Assembly: GCF_000807255.1 (NCBI RefSeq)
Contig: NZ_CP009268.1
Coordinates: 2,138,384 to 2,202,383, forward strand
DNA: 64,000 bases
Origin: Clostridium pasteurianum DSM 525 = ATCC 6013
Lineage (GTDB): Bacteria > Bacillota > Clostridia > Clostridiales > Clostridiaceae
Direction of reading: 5' to 3'
Position numbers and translations under genes: made by a program. Positions 46,742-57,560 of the stretch are shown here, in pieces; the first letter of the stretch is position 1; every line of letters starts with the position of its first letter. The notes below the pieces were generated by a model. The model had not been told where the DNA came from. It worked only from the letters and a program-made list of their open reading frames with translations, and did no database searches.

Positions 46742-47794
46742 TTAATCCAACTTATTTATTTCCTTTATAAGTTCTTCTACAAGTAAGTCTTCTCTTACTT
46801 TCTTTATAACTTTACCTTTTTTAAATATAAGGCCTTCTCCTTTTCCTCCAGCTATACCAATGTCGGCCTCCCGTGCCTCCCCAGGTCCATTTACTACACA
46901 TCCCATAACAGCCACCTTTATATTTTTATCACAATTACGCAATCTTTCTTCTACTTCTTGTGCAATTTTTATAAGGTCAATTTGTGTTCTTCCACAAGTA
47001 GGGCAGGAAATAAATTGAATTCCCTTAGATAAATATCCAGCTGCCCTTAGTATTTCTTTACCAACTCTAATTTCTTCAGCAGGGTCTCCAGTTAAAGAAA
47101 CTCTTATAGTATCTCCAATACCTTCACATAAGAGAGTGCCTATACCTACACTTGATTTTATAGTACCTCTCCATACAGTTCCCGCCTCCGTTACACCTAC
47201 ATGTAATGGATAGGCTATCTTTTCTGATATTTTTCTATAACTATCAATCATCATCATTACATTAGAAGATTTTATTGATATTACTATATCATCAAAATTT
47301 ATATTTTCCAGTATGTTTACGTGATTTAATGCACTTTCTACTAATGCATCTGCACATACCTTCTTGTATTTATTTAATAGATTTTTTTCAAGAGAACCAG
47401 AATTGACTCCTATCCTAATTGGAATATTTTTTTCTCTAGCAGCCTTAGCCACTGCTTTAACCTTATCTACGTTTCCAATATTTCCCGGATTTATTCTAAG
47501 TGCAGAAACACCATTTTCTATGGACTTTAACGCTAATCTATAATCAAAATGTATGTCTGCTACTAAAGGTATATGTATTCTATTAACAATAGTTTTTATG
47601 GCATCAGCAGCCTCTTCATCTGGTACTGCACATCTAACTATATCACAGCCTTCTTCTTCTAATTTTAAGATTTGATTTACAGTATCTTCTATATTCCTCG
47701 TATCTGTATTTGTCATGGATTGAACTGTTATTCTATTACTACCACCTATATATATATTACCCACTTTGACACTCTTGGTATTTACTCTCTTCAT
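46742..47794 (-). CDS. ispG: 4-hydroxy-3-methylbut-2-enyl diphosphate synthase
   Basis: A 350-residue [4Fe-4S] enzyme of the MEP isoprenoid pathway that converts MEcPP to HMBPP. Cluster cysteines lie in FISCPTCGRTQIDL and GCVVNGPGEA. The TIM-barrel opening GGSNRITVQSMTNTDTRN is typical, and the compact length lacks the plant insert. ATG 47794 follows AGGAG. It is in an uninterrupted run dxr-rseP-ispG (four-base spacing to rseP), so two MEP enzymes are co-expressed. Confidence 0.96.
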   Translation of the reverse strand: MKRVNTKSVKVGNIYIGGSNRITVQSMTNTDTRNIEDTVNQILKLEEEGCDIVRCAVPDEEAADAIKTIVNRIHIPLVADIHFDYRLALKSIENGVSALRINPGNIGNVDKVKAVAKAAREKNIPIRIGVNSGSLEKNLLNKYKKVCADALVESALNHVNILENINFDDIVISIKSSNVMMMIDSYRKISEKIAYPLHVGVTEAGTVWRGTIKSSVGIGTLLCEGIGDTIRVSLTGDPAEEIRVGKEILRAAGYLSKGIQFISCPTCGRTQIDLIKIAQEVEERLRNCDKNIKVAVMGCVVNGPGEAREADIGIAGGKGEGLIFKKGKVIKKVREDLLVEELIKEINKLD

Positions 47795-47806
47795 TTGTAT
47801 CAACTC

Positions 47807-48817
47807 CTAAAAATTCACAGGAAAAACTATATCCTTTATAATTATAAGCACCATAAAAGCCATTAATATACTAAATCCTATTGTATTTATAATTCCTATT
47901 TTATTTTCATCCACTGGTTTACCTGTTATAATTTCATACAAACATATTAGAACATAACTTCCATCCAATGCCGGAAATGGTACCAAATTGAGTATTCCCA
48001 GTTGGGAACTCAAAAATGCCACTATTGTTAAAAGGGGTATAATTCCTGCTATAGCTGCTTGACGAGTTATTTTTATTATAGTAACAGGTCCTCCTACATC
48101 ATTTAATGAAGCACCTCCTGTAAATATTATTTTAAAGCTCAAAAATACCTGTTTTATAATGGACACAGTCTCTTTAAATCCATAGACAATAGATTGAGAA
48201 ATAGTAGGTGCACTAACAATTTCAGGATATATTCCAACTATACGCCTATTAGTTCCCTCTTCTTTAATAGTATCTAAAGTATATCCTTTTAATTCACCAT
48301 TCTGATTAACAGTTAAATTAATAGGATTGTCTTTTGCAAGGGCTACACCCATGGAAAAATCTTCCCATGTAAGTATTCTCATGCCATTTATTTTTACCAA
48401 TTGATCTCCAGTTTTTAAACCAGCCTTGGCAGCAGGAGCATCTGGTACTAATTTATTAACAGTAGGCAGAGCAAATCCTCCAATACCTCCTATTATGCAG
48501 TACAATACTACAGCCAGTATAAGATTCATAATAGGACCGGCAATTACTATACTTAGTCTTTGTAATGGTGATTTATTGTTAAAGGCACCAGGGTCATCAC
48601 TTTTTTCTTGATCTCCCAGCATTTTTACATATCCACCAAAAGGCAATATTCTAATAGAATACTGAGTGTTTTTACCTTTAATTCCAAATAATTTAGGTCC
48701 CATTCCTATAGCAAATTCTTCTACTACAACACCATTAAGTTTTGCCAACGTAAAATGTCCAAGTTCATGTATTAAAATCAGTATACCAAAAGCAACTATT
48801 GCAGCTATAACGTACAA
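47807..48817 (-). CDS. rseP: Site-2 intramembrane zinc metalloprotease
   Basis: A 336-residue membrane protease of the RseP/RasP family that cleaves anti-sigma factors or signal peptides within the membrane. Zinc ligands are in the HELGH motif (residues 17-21) of the first helix and in the NLVPFPALDG motif near 285. One PDZ domain lies between (KLVPDAPAAKAGLKTGDQLVKINGMRILTWEDF). About four transmembrane helices. Located between dxr and ispG, as in most Firmicutes. Confidence 0.95.
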   Translation of the reverse strand: MYVIAAIVAFGILILIHELGHFTLAKLNGVVVEEFAIGMGPKLFGIKGKNTQYSIRILPFGGYVKMLGDQEKSDDPGAFNNKSPLQRLSIVIAGPIMNLILAVVLYCIIGGIGGFALPTVNKLVPDAPAAKAGLKTGDQLVKINGMRILTWEDFSMGVALAKDNPINLTVNQNGELKGYTLDTIKEEGTNRRIVGIYPEIVSAPTISQSIVYGFKETVSIIKQVFLSFKIIFTGGASLNDVGGPVTIIKITRQAAIAGIIPLLTIVAFLSSQLGILNLVPFPALDGSYVLICLYEIITGKPVDENKIGIINTIGFSILMAFMVLIIIKDIVFPVNF

Positions 48818-48828
48818 AAATATCCCTC

Positions 48829-49986
48829 CTAAATATTATACTTTCTATTTATATAATTTCTCACTCTTATATCAGTATTTAAAATCATATCAATATCTAC
48901 TTCTTTAAAATATTCAAATTGATCTAGTGAATCTTCTATAATTTCCTGTATTTGAAGAAATTTAATCTTGTTCTGTAGAAATAATTCTACAGCTATTTCA
49001 TTAGAAGCATTCAAAATAGTAGGTAAATTGCCACCTTTTTTACCAACTTCATAAGCCAATCTCAAGCATCCAAATGTTTCCATGTCCGGTTTTTCAAAAG
49101 TCAATTTTTCAAGTTTGTAAAAATCCAATTTATCTATTATCCTCTTTCCTCTATTAGGATAATTTAATGCATATTGTATTGGAAGTCTCATATCAGTAGT
49201 AGCCATTTGCGAAATTACAGTTCCATCACAGTATTCAACCATTGAATGAATTATACTCTGTGGATGTATAACTACATCAATATCTTCATAGGGAATATTA
49301 AATAACCAATGAGCTTCTATCACTTCAAGACCTTTATTCATTAAAGTAGATGAATCAATAGAAATTTTATTTCCCATGTGCCATTTAGGATGTTTAAGTG
49401 CATCATTAGGAGCTATTTCCCTAAGTTCCTGTTTATTCTTTCCTCTAAAGGGACCACCGGAAGCAGTAAGTAATATTTTACTTATATCACTTTTATTATT
49501 ACCATTAATACATTGGAATATTGCACCGTGTTCTGAGTCTACAGGCAATATTTTTGATCCATATTTTATTGATTCATTTATTACTATATCACCAGCAACC
49601 ACAAGAGTTTCTTTATTTGCCAAAGCTATATTTTTACCTGCCCTTATAGCATTAATCGTAGGAATCAGCCCTACCATTCCAACAACAGAAGTTACAACTA
49701 TATCAACTTCTTTTAATGTTACTGCAGTACTTAGTCCTTTAAATCCAGTTAATACTTCTACATCTTTATTATTTTCAATACAATATTTCTTTACTTTTTT
49801 CGCAGAAATATCGTCCATTAACACTACTATTTTAGGATTGAAATCTTTTATTATATCTATAATTTTAGCATGATTGTTATTTGCTGTTGCGGCTAACAAT
49901 TTAAAATTTTTTCTATCATTTTTTATTACATCCAAAGTTTGTGTTCCTATTGAACCTGTAGCACCTAATATTGCAACATTTTTCAA
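48829..49986 (-). CDS. dxr: 1-deoxy-D-xylulose 5-phosphate reductoisomerase
   Basis: A 385-residue NADPH-dependent enzyme, the committed step of the MEP pathway. Visible features are the N-terminal Rossmann motif ILGATGSIGTQTLDVI, the metal/substrate motif LPVDSEHGAIFQC, TASGGPFRG, the flexible-loop region HPKWHMGNKISIDSSTLMNKGLEVIEAHWLF, and the C-terminal helical domain. It heads the dxr-rseP-ispG run, 15 bases downstream of the AI-2E-family gene. Confidence 0.96.
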   Translation of the reverse strand: MKNVAILGATGSIGTQTLDVIKNDRKNFKLLAATANNNHAKIIDIIKDFNPKIVVLMDDISAKKVKKYCIENNKDVEVLTGFKGLSTAVTLKEVDIVVTSVVGMVGLIPTINAIRAGKNIALANKETLVVAGDIVINESIKYGSKILPVDSEHGAIFQCINGNNKSDISKILLTASGGPFRGKNKQELREIAPNDALKHPKWHMGNKISIDSSTLMNKGLEVIEAHWLFNIPYEDIDVVIHPQSIIHSMVEYCDGTVISQMATTDMRLPIQYALNYPNRGKRIIDKLDFYKLEKLTFEKPDMETFGCLRLAYEVGKKGGNLPTILNASNEIAVELFLQNKIKFLQIQEIIEDSLDQFEYFKEVDIDMILNTDIRVRNYINRKYNI

Positions 49987-50001
49987 AAAAATCTCTCCCT
50001 A

Positions 50002-50976
50002 CTATGAAAAAATAATTTCTTTTACAGTCAAAACATATATTGGTGCCATAATAAAACCCACTATACCAAATACTTTTCCACCTATATATATTGATATAAT
50101 TAGCAGTAATGGATGTATTTGAAGTTTTGTACTCATAAATCTAGTCTCCATTATCTGCCTGTTAAATTGAAGTAATATATATAGAAATATTAATCCTACC
50201 GCTATTATGTATTGTTTTAAATAAAATTTATAAACTATTAAAGGCAAGAATATTAATATAGTTCCAACATAAGGTAATATATCCAAAACACCACATAATA
50301 TTCCTAAAAAGATAGCACTATCAATTTCTAAAATGAGAAATCCAAAAATAGTTTGTATAGTAGTAAGTAACACTAATTTGACTTCAACAGAAATCATTTT
50401 CTTTATATCTTGCATTTTTTTACTTATTAATATTAATTTTTCTCTTGTTAATAATCCTTCAGCACTTTTTACTATAACATATTTATCCACTAAAATAAAG
50501 TAAACAGATATATTACTGATAAAATACGAAAAGACACCATCAGTAGTATATATAGCCCCTTGCCTAAGTACTACGCTATAAAAATTATTAATCAATAATG
50601 ATTTAGCTTTTTCAATAATCTCATTAACTCTAAAATATTTTTCAATTCCAATTCCGTTATCCACATTATTTAAAGTAAAATCTGCAAAAAAATTTGAAAT
50701 TAAATATTTTATCTTTTCAAATATAAAATTACCACTGTAAATAATGATTATAAAAAACAAAATATTTATAAATATAATTGTTATAATTGCATTCAATCTT
50801 TTACTGAAAAATTTGTGTTTACACATGAAATTATAAATTGGATTAGCAAATATCAGTAGTATTACAATACTTAAAAAGGGCTTGAAATAATTTTTTATAA
50901 TTATAGTTACAATTACAAATATAATTAAAAGTATTAGAGAATTAAATAATTTTTTATATTTTTCGTACAAAATCAC
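50002..50976 (-). CDS. AI-2E-family (PerM-type) membrane transporter
   Basis: A 324-residue polytopic membrane protein with about seven or eight helices. The family C-terminal signature is clear: FLGILCGVLDILPYVGTILIFLPLIVY and ISIYIGGKVFGIVGFIMAPIYVLTVKEI. The family includes the E. coli AI-2 exporter and several Na+(Li+)/H+ antiporter-like proteins, so the substrate is not assigned. Its insertion between cdsA and dxr is not the classical Bacillus order. It is separated from cdsA by a terminator and only 15 bases from dxr, so it may provide the transcription start for dxr-rseP-ispG. Confidence 0.85.
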   Translation of the reverse strand: MILYEKYKKLFNSLILLIIFVIVTIIIKNYFKPFLSIVILLIFANPIYNFMCKHKFFSKRLNAIITIIFINILFFIIIIYSGNFIFEKIKYLISNFFADFTLNNVDNGIGIEKYFRVNEIIEKAKSLLINNFYSVVLRQGAIYTTDGVFSYFISNISVYFILVDKYVIVKSAEGLLTREKLILISKKMQDIKKMISVEVKLVLLTTIQTIFGFLILEIDSAIFLGILCGVLDILPYVGTILIFLPLIVYKFYLKQYIIAVGLIFLYILLQFNRQIMETRFMSTKLQIHPLLLIISIYIGGKVFGIVGFIMAPIYVLTVKEIIFS

Positions 50977-51198
50977 ATCTCCATATTATTACTATATACA
51001 ATAAATAAAAATTAATATATAGATATACAATCCATAATTAAATATTTAATAAGCTTGGATAACTTTAACTAAAAAGTCTAATTGGATATCTATATAATAA
51101 AATTAATCTTCATTTATCTATAAAATATATCTTCTATAATATTTTATATTGTAATTTAAATTATAGAACTAAAATTATATATATTTAAAATTATATAT

Positions 51199-51236
51199 AA
51201 AAAGAAATAAAGACAATAAATCTTTATTCCTTTTTA
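51199..51236 (-). terminator. Terminator after cdsA
   Basis: AAAAAGAAATAAAGA (51199-51213) pairs with TCTTTATTCCTTTTT (51221-51235) with one mismatch; it lies about 20 bases past the cdsA stop. Confidence 0.65.
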
Positions 51237-51256
51237 ATTGAATGAATGCATCAATA

Positions 51257-52096
51257 TTATATATTTAAAATAAAACTTATATATAGATAAACTATAGCAG
51301 CAGAAAATAATATACTATCAAATCTGTCCAGTATCCCACCATGCCCTGGTATTAATTGGCTATAATCTTTAACCCCAACATATCTCTTAATAGAAGAAGC
51401 AGTTAAATCTCCAAGCTGCGAAAATATTCCACATAGCAATCCAATTAATACATAATTATATATATGAATATTTATTATATTCATACCAGCAGCATATTTA
51501 TTTATTAATACCCCAAATATAACACAAGCTATAATGCTCCCCAGTAATCCTGCTATAGATCCTTCTATAGTCTTTTTAGGACTAACTTTAGGGCACAATT
51601 TATTTTTCCCAAAATATTTACCTCCATAATATGCTGTAGTATCACATATCCATGAAGCTAACGGTACAAGCCACACCAAATATTTACCTACAAGTATTTT
51701 ACTATTCATAAAATCAAAAGTCTTCATATTTATAAGTACTATAAAACTAAAGAATATAGAAATGTACATAAAACCTAATATAGTTATTGCAATATCTATA
51801 AAATTATATTTTGTATCAAGTACAGGTATACAAAACATTACAATTAATCCCAATGTAAATAATAATATTATGTATTTAAATTGTAAATTATTATTAAGTA
51901 AAATATAGTATATAATGCACAATAAATATCCTATTATAGCTATAGGATTGAAGTCCTTTTCTTTTACTACATTATAAAATTCATGCATAGCCATAAGCGA
52001 TAAAATCAACATTAAAATCCTCAGGTAGACTCCACCTAAAAACAAGAATACTATAAGTGGAGCTAAAATTAAAGCTCCTATGTATCTTTTGTTCAT
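51257..52096 (-). CDS. cdsA: Phosphatidate cytidylyltransferase
   Basis: A 279-residue membrane enzyme with about eight helices that makes CDP-diacylglycerol for phospholipid synthesis. The C-terminal CDS signature is visible as GLLCGIFSQLGDLTASSIKRYVGVKDYSQLIPGHGGILDRFDS. It feeds PgsA, encoded 20 kb away in this window. It follows uppS by 11 bases. Confidence 0.95.
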   Translation of the reverse strand: MNKRYIGALILAPLIVFLFLGGVYLRILMLILSLMAMHEFYNVVKEKDFNPIAIIGYLLCIIYYILLNNNLQFKYIILLFTLGLIVMFCIPVLDTKYNFIDIAITILGFMYISIFFSFIVLINMKTFDFMNSKILVGKYLVWLVPLASWICDTTAYYGGKYFGKNKLCPKVSPKKTIEGSIAGLLGSIIACVIFGVLINKYAAGMNIINIHIYNYVLIGLLCGIFSQLGDLTASSIKRYVGVKDYSQLIPGHGGILDRFDSILFSAAIVYLYISFILNI

Positions 52097-52107
52097 AAAT
52101 TACACCT

Positions 52108-52890
52108 CTACTTTATTCCTCCAAATCTTCTATGCCTAAGCTGATAATCTTTTATTGCCTGATGAAGATCTTCTTTACTAAAATCAGGCCATTTTACATT
52201 AGTATACCAAAATTCAGAATAAGCACATTGCCAAAGCATAAAATTGCTTAATCGCTGTTCTCCGCTAGTTCTTATTATAATATCTGGATCTGGACTATCT
52301 TTTGTATATAAATACTGATTAAACATATTTACATCTATATTATCAACATCTTCTTTAGAAATATTACCTGCATTATACTCTTTAAACAAATTTTTTACTG
52401 CATTTAATATTTCATGTCTGCCACCATAATTTAAAGCTAGATTCAATACCATTCCACTATTATTTTTTGTTTCTTCCATAGATTCCTCTAATACTTGTAT
52501 ACAAATATTGGGTAATTTCGATATATCTCCAATTGTCTTTATAATAACATTATTTTTATTTAGCTCACTTAATTGTTTTCTCAAATACTCAACTAAAAGT
52601 TTCATCAAGGTATTTATTTCTTCTGGTGGTCTATTCCAATTTTCTGTAGAAAAAGCATATAAAGTTAAATATTTAATACCCAAATCACTAGCTTCTTTTA
52701 CAATTTTATTTAAATTTTCTACTGCAACCTTATGTCCAAAACTTCTAGGAAGATTCCTTTCTTTTGCCCATCTTCCATTGCCATCCATAATTATAGCAAC
52801 ATGTTTTGGAATATTATTATAATTTAATTCATCTTTTTTTTCTATATTATTTTTATTGTTTTTTTCTTTTGATTCTAAAAATTTCCACAT
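52108..52890 (-). CDS. uppS: Undecaprenyl diphosphate synthase
   Basis: A cis-prenyltransferase of about 260 residues that builds the C55 carrier lipid for peptidoglycan. The P-loop-like substrate motif HVAIIMDGNGRWAKERNLPRSFGHK contains the essential Asp, and TLYAFSTENWNRP and the C-terminal DIIIRTSGEQRLSNFMLWQCAYSE are conserved. A 28-residue Lys/Asn-rich N-terminal extension is unusual but harmless. ATG 52890 follows GGAG by eight bases; the GTG three codons upstream is a weaker choice. It links MEP output to the cell wall. Confidence 0.95.
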   Translation of the reverse strand: MWKFLESKEKNNKNNIEKKDELNYNNIPKHVAIIMDGNGRWAKERNLPRSFGHKVAVENLNKIVKEASDLGIKYLTLYAFSTENWNRPPEEINTLMKLLVEYLRKQLSELNKNNVIIKTIGDISKLPNICIQVLEESMEETKNNSGMVLNLALNYGGRHEILNAVKNLFKEYNAGNISKEDVDNIDVNMFNQYLYTKDSPDPDIIIRTSGEQRLSNFMLWQCAYSEFWYTNVKWPDFSKEDLHQAIKDYQLRHRRFGGIK

Positions 52891-53131
52891 ATAACTCACT
52901 CCATCCCCACATTTTTAGTTAATGAATAAATATACTAATAAAAAATGTCCCACTATAGTTATACAATAATTAAACGTTAATTTAAAGTATAAAAATTTCT
53001 AAACCTATATAGAGTTTAAATATGGTATTTATAAAGCTATAATAAGCTCAATAATAAAATGCCACTATATAGGAATTACAGATTCAATTTAAGTACATGA
53101 CATTTTATCATATAAAATTCATCTTATCAAT

Positions 53132-53158
53132 AAAACCTGCGAATTCGCAGGTTTTTAA
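53132..53158 (-). terminator. frr terminator
   Basis: This is the palindrome with arms AAAACCTGCGAA / TTCGCAGGTTTT, close behind the frr stop. It is followed by A/T-rich sequence in the minus direction and separates frr from uppS. Confidence 0.75.
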
Positions 53159-53167
53159 TGATAAATG

Positions 53168-53725
53168 TTATATGGACATTAAATCTTTTTCTTTTTTATC
53201 TACTATCTCATCTATGTTTTTAATATAGCTATCTGTCTTTTTTTGTACATCATCTTCAGCTTTTTTTACTTCATCTTCCGTTATAGTATTATCTTTCTTT
53301 AACGCTTTAATTTTATCATTTGCATCTCTTCTTACAGATCTAATAGCAACCTTTCCATCTTCACCAGCCTTTTTTACAGATTTTACAATATTTTTTCTGG
53401 TTTCCTCTGTAAGTTCTGGTATTACAAGTCTAATTACAGAACCATCATTGGATGGATTTAATCCCAAATTAGACATAAGTATAGCCCTTTCAATATCTTT
53501 TATTGCAGATTTATCATAAGGTTGAATTAATAAAACCCTAGCTTCTGGTGCAGATACATTTGCAAGTTGATTTAAAGCTGTAGAACTTCCATAGTATTCA
53601 ACCTGTATTCTATCTAACATAGCAGGATTTGCTCTACCAGCTTTCATAGAAGCAAGTTCATTTTTTAAAACAGAGATAGTCTTGTTCATTTTTTCTTCAG
53701 CAACATTAATAATATCTTTTATCAT
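53168..53725 (-). CDS. frr: Ribosome recycling factor
   Basis: A 185-residue RRF that, with EF-G, splits post-termination ribosomes. The triple-helix-bundle motifs LKNELASMKAGRANPAMLDRIQVEYYGS, LIQPYDKSAIKDIERAI and RKNIVKSVKKAGEDGKVAIRSVRRDAND are intact. It follows pyrH after 17 bases, the universal order in Firmicutes. Confidence 0.97.
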   Translation of the reverse strand: MIKDIINVAEEKMNKTISVLKNELASMKAGRANPAMLDRIQVEYYGSSTALNQLANVSAPEARVLLIQPYDKSAIKDIERAILMSNLGLNPSNDGSVIRLVIPELTEETRKNIVKSVKKAGEDGKVAIRSVRRDANDKIKALKKDNTITEDEVKKAEDDVQKKTDSYIKNIDEIVDKKEKDLMSI

Positions 53726-53742
53726 ATAAAATTCTCCTTTTA

Positions 53743-54489
<747 letters not shown>

Positions 54490-54639
54490 TTATTTATCTG
54501 ATGACTAACCACTGCAAATTATTTCCTATATGTATTATAAATAAAACAGCGGAAGGTTATTAGATAACTCATTTAATTTTATGATATTTAACCCCCATAT
54601 ACTTCTTTGGAAGTTCTCTTATAAAATTTAATTACTTTA

Positions 54640-54670
54640 AAAAAAGAGAACACGCAGTGTTCTCTTTTTT
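54640..54670 (-). terminator. tsf terminator
   Basis: AAAAAAGAGAACAC pairs perfectly with GTGTTCTCTTTTTT around a three-base loop and overlaps the last codons of tsf by two bases. Flanking A/T runs suit both directions. Confidence 0.85.
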
Positions 54671-55595
54671 ATTTACCCTGCTGCATTTGTCTTTGAACTT
54701 CTTCAGCAAAATTTTCCTCTACTTTTTCAATACCTTCTCCTCTTTCAAATCTTGTAAATGCTTCTATAGCTACAGGAGCACCTATTTCCTTAGATTTCAA
54801 TTGAAGGAGTTTTGCAATTGTCAAATCTGAATCTTTAACCCAAACCTGATCTACAAGACAAACTTCTTTAAGATATTTTTTAATTCTACCTTCAACCATT
54901 TTGTCAACAATTTTTTCAGGTTTTCCTTCATTTAAAGCTTGAACTCTATAGATTTCTCTTTCACTATTTAAAGTCTTAGTATCCACTTGATCTTCATTTA
55001 AGAAAAGAGGATTAGCAGCTGCTATTTGCATACATATATCTTTTGACAATTCTGAAAGTATATCACTTTCCTTTTCACAAGATAGTTTAACTAATACTCC
55101 GATTCTTCCACCACCATGGATATAACTTTCAACTATACCTTCAGCTACATTATACTTAATAAATCTTCTTACATTCATATTTTCGCCTAATTTAGCTATC
55201 AATGCTGTAAGCGTATCCTTAAGATTTGATCCACTATTATCTATATATTTTTCATTTAATAATTCTTCTACAGTAGTTGCTGATGTTGTTGCTGCCATTT
55301 TAGCAACATTATTTGCTAATGCTACAAACTCTTCATTTGCTGAAACAAAATCTGTTTCGCAATTAACTTCAACTATAGCACCTGATTTTTTATCGTCACT
55401 TAAATATGTAACGACTAATCCTTCTGCTGCTACTCTGCCTGCTTTCTTAGCTGCTGCTGCCAAACCTTTTTCTCTTAGGATTTCAATAGCCTTATCAATA
55501 TCACCATTTGACTCAGTTAAGGCTTTTTTACAAGCCATCATTGCAGCTCCTGTTCTATCTCTTAATTCTTTAACCATACTTGCAGAAATCATTGT
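54669..55595 (-). CDS. tsf: Elongation factor Ts
   Basis: A 308-residue guanine-nucleotide exchange factor for EF-Tu. The UBA-like N-terminus [38 protein letters not shown] and the EF-Tu-contact motif [14 protein letters not shown] are present, with two dimerisation subdomains and the C-terminal [13 protein letters not shown] 55595 follows GGAGG. It is encoded 163 bases downstream of rpsB, with a structured hairpin in the gap. Confidence 0.97.
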   Translation of the reverse strand, partial: TMISASMVKELRDRTGAAMMACKKALTESNGDIDKAIEILREKGLAAAAKKAGRVAAEGLVVTYLSDDKKSGAIVEVNCETDFVSANEEFVALANNVAKMAATTSATTVEELLNEKYIDNSGSNLKDTLTALIAKLGENMNVRRFIKYNVAEGIVESYIHGGGRIGVLVKLSCEKESDILSELSKDICMQIAAANPLFLNEDQVDTKTLNSEREIYRVQALNEGKPEKIVDKMVEGRIKKYLKEVCLVDQVWVKDSDLTIAKLLQLKSKEIGAPVAIEAFTRFERGEGIEKVEENFAEEVQRQMQQGK

Positions 55596-55623
55596 TATTC
55601 CTCCGATCATTTTATCTTTCTAA

Positions 55624-55669
55624 CAGATTTCTAAGCATCATTTGGAATTTGCTTCCACCTGATGCTTAG
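55624..55669. repeat. Hairpin in the rpsB-tsf gap
   Basis: CTAAGCATCA and TGGAA pair with TTCCA and TGATGCTTAG (55631-55640, 55643-55647, 55653-55657, 55660-55669). There is no U-tract, so it is not a classic terminator. The flank ACAGATTTCTAAG recurs in the 19.4 kb element. Confidence 0.6.
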
Positions 55670-55758
55670 AACCACTAAATTCAAAATAATATTTTATTAT
55701 TATCCTAAACACTTAGTACAAATAGCTAATAACCTATATTAATATATTTGTATAAAAA

Positions 55759-56460
55759 TTACTCAGCTAATTGTTCTCCCTGTCTTCCTTCTATAACAGC
55801 ATCAGCAATCTTAGCTGTTATTAATTTAACCGCTCTAATAGCATCGTCATTACCAGGTATTACATAATCGACTTCATCTGGATCACAGTTAGTATCTACA
55901 ATAGCTACTACTGGTATTCCAAGAATTTTAGCTTCGGAAATAGCATTTTTTTCTTTTCTTGGATCTACTACAAATAAAGCTCCTATTTTATCTTGAATCA
56001 TTTCTCTGATTCCTCCAAGATTTTTAACTAGCTTTTCTTCTTCATTTTTTAAATTAATAACTTCTTTTTTAGGTAAGACTTCAAAAACTCCGTCCTCTTC
56101 CATCTTCTGGATTTCTCCAAGTCTATTTATTCTTGTCTTGATTGTTTTAAAGTTAGTTAACATTCCACCTAACCATCTATTATTTACAAAATGCATACCA
56201 CATCTTACTGCTTCATCCTGAATTGCTTCTTGTGCTTGTTTTTTTGTACCTACAAACAATACATCTTTACCTTCTTCAGATATACTTTTTATGAATTCAT
56301 AAGATTCATCAACTTTTTTCACTGTTTTTTGTAGGTCTATAATATATATACCATTTCTCTCTGTGAAAATATAAGGAGCCATTTTAGGGTTCCATCTTCT
56401 TGTTTGATGTCCAAAGTGAACACCAGCTTCTAATAATTGTTTCATTGATATAACTGCCAT
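55759..56460 (-). CDS. rpsB: 30S ribosomal protein S2
   Basis: A 233-residue S2. The normal N-terminus [46 protein letters not shown] begins at ATG 56460 after AGGAGGT; the open frame extends 23 residues upstream into the leader and is ignored. [13 protein letters not shown] and the C-terminal RAVKLI segment are conserved. The promoter is identified upstream. It heads the rpsB-tsf unit. Confidence 0.97.
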   Translation of the reverse strand: MAVISMKQLLEAGVHFGHQTRRWNPKMAPYIFTERNGIYIIDLQKTVKKVDESYEFIKSISEEGKDVLFVGTKKQAQEAIQDEAVRCGMHFVNNRWLGGMLTNFKTIKTRINRLGEIQKMEEDGVFEVLPKKEVINLKNEEEKLVKNLGGIREMIQDKIGALFVVDPRKEKNAISEAKILGIPVVAIVDTNCDPDEVDYVIPGNDDAIRAVKLITAKIADAVIEGRQGEQLAE

Positions 56461-56563
56461 AATTTTACCTCCTAGGTTTTTACCTCCATTATCTTCATAT
56501 CTGCAAGTTACCCAAAGGCACCAGCTCACAAATTAGACAATGTGTGTATTTTTTACTTTTGTA

Positions 56564-56592
56564 AGTATACCACATAGTATTTTCATATTCAA
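56564..56592 (-). promoter_or_regulatory. rpsB promoter
   Basis: Minus-strand TTGAAT (56587-56592) and TATACT (56564-56569) have an exact 17-base spacer. The leader would be about 95 bases. Confidence 0.7.
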
Positions 56593-56624
56593 CATTTTTT
56601 ATAAAATACTTTTTCTAAAAAGCA

Positions 56625-56662
56625 AAAATAATTAGAATAACTAAAGTTATTCTAATTATTTT
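56625..56662 (-). terminator. codY terminator
   Basis: AAAATAATTAGAATAACT pairs with its exact complement around a two-base loop, overlapping the codY stop. Confidence 0.8.
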
Positions 56663-57432
56663 ATCTTCTTTAATTCATCTAATAATTTATCATTTAATAT
56701 TTTAATATGTGTGCCTTTCATACCTAATGATCTTGATTCAATAACACCAGCACTTTCAAACTTCCTAAGTGCATTTACTATAACACTTCTAGTTATGCCT
56801 ACCTTGTCTGCAATTTTTGAAGCAACTAGCAACCCCTCTGTTCCATCTAATTCATTAAAAATATGTTCTACCGCTTCCAATTCAGAGTAAGACAAGGTTC
56901 CAATAGCTAATTGAACTACTGCTTTCTTTCTAGCTTCATATTCAATTTCATCATGCTTTGATCTTAATATCTCAAGACCCACTATAGTAGAACTATATTC
57001 AGCTAAAACTATATCATCATCATCAAATTTTTCATTAAATTTTGCAAGAACCAACGTTCCTAATCTCTCTCTATTCCCTATAATTGGTACAATAGTGATA
57101 ATTTTATTATCTAAACCACAATTATGTTTATCATTAAAAGTACAACTGCCGTTCATGGGTATATTAGCTTCTGTTTCATGAACATCCATAAGTTTATTAT
57201 TATACAAATCAGCAAACTTCATATTATTAATCACATCATTTTTAAGCATGTCACATTGAAAAGCACTATTTAAATTATATCCTAATATTTTTCCTTTTCT
57301 ACTTATTATATATATATTTGATGATAATACTTCACTTAAAATTTCACATATATCATTAAATACAACCGGTTCAGTACCAGATTTTTGTAATATCTTATTT
57401 AACATTCTTGTCTTATCTAATAGTGTAGACAT
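56656..57432 (-). CDS. codY: Global regulator CodY
   Basis: A 258-residue repressor that senses GTP and branched-chain amino acids and controls stationary-phase, nutrient and virulence/sporulation genes. An N-terminal GAF domain (about 1-155) is joined to a C-terminal winged helix with [44 protein letters not shown], the recognition-helix signature of CodY. GGGGGAAT precedes the ATG. It lies between topA and rpsB. A CodY-like box in its own leader suggests autoregulation. Confidence 0.97.
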   Translation of the reverse strand: MSTLLDKTRMLNKILQKSGTEPVVFNDICEILSEVLSSNIYIISRKGKILGYNLNSAFQCDMLKNDVINNMKFADLYNNKLMDVHETEANIPMNGSCTFNDKHNCGLDNKIITIVPIIGNRERLGTLVLAKFNEKFDDDDIVLAEYSSTIVGLEILRSKHDEIEYEARKKAVVQLAIGTLSYSELEAVEHIFNELDGTEGLLVASKIADKVGITRSVIVNALRKFESAGVIESRSLGMKGTHIKILNDKLLDELKKIK

Positions 57433-57508
57433 TTGGTATTCCCCCTACTTTATACTATCTATGTACGATATAAATTTTATTATAGTACATAATGAAGATT
57501 AATAAATA

Positions 57509-57523
57509 AATTTTCAGAATAAT
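57509..57523. promoter_or_regulatory. CodY-like box in the codY leader
   Basis: AATTTTCAGAATAAT matches the CodY consensus AATTTTCWGAAAATT at 13 of 15 positions. It lies about 30-45 bases downstream of the predicted codY start site and 77 bases before the start codon. Confidence 0.6.
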
Positions 57524-57560
57524 TTTTAATATTCCGAATTGTTAAACAATCTCTCTTGTT

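Noticed and set aside
49376-49873. 165-codon plus-strand frame within dxr
   Set aside because: Antisense to conserved Dxr motifs; no independent support.
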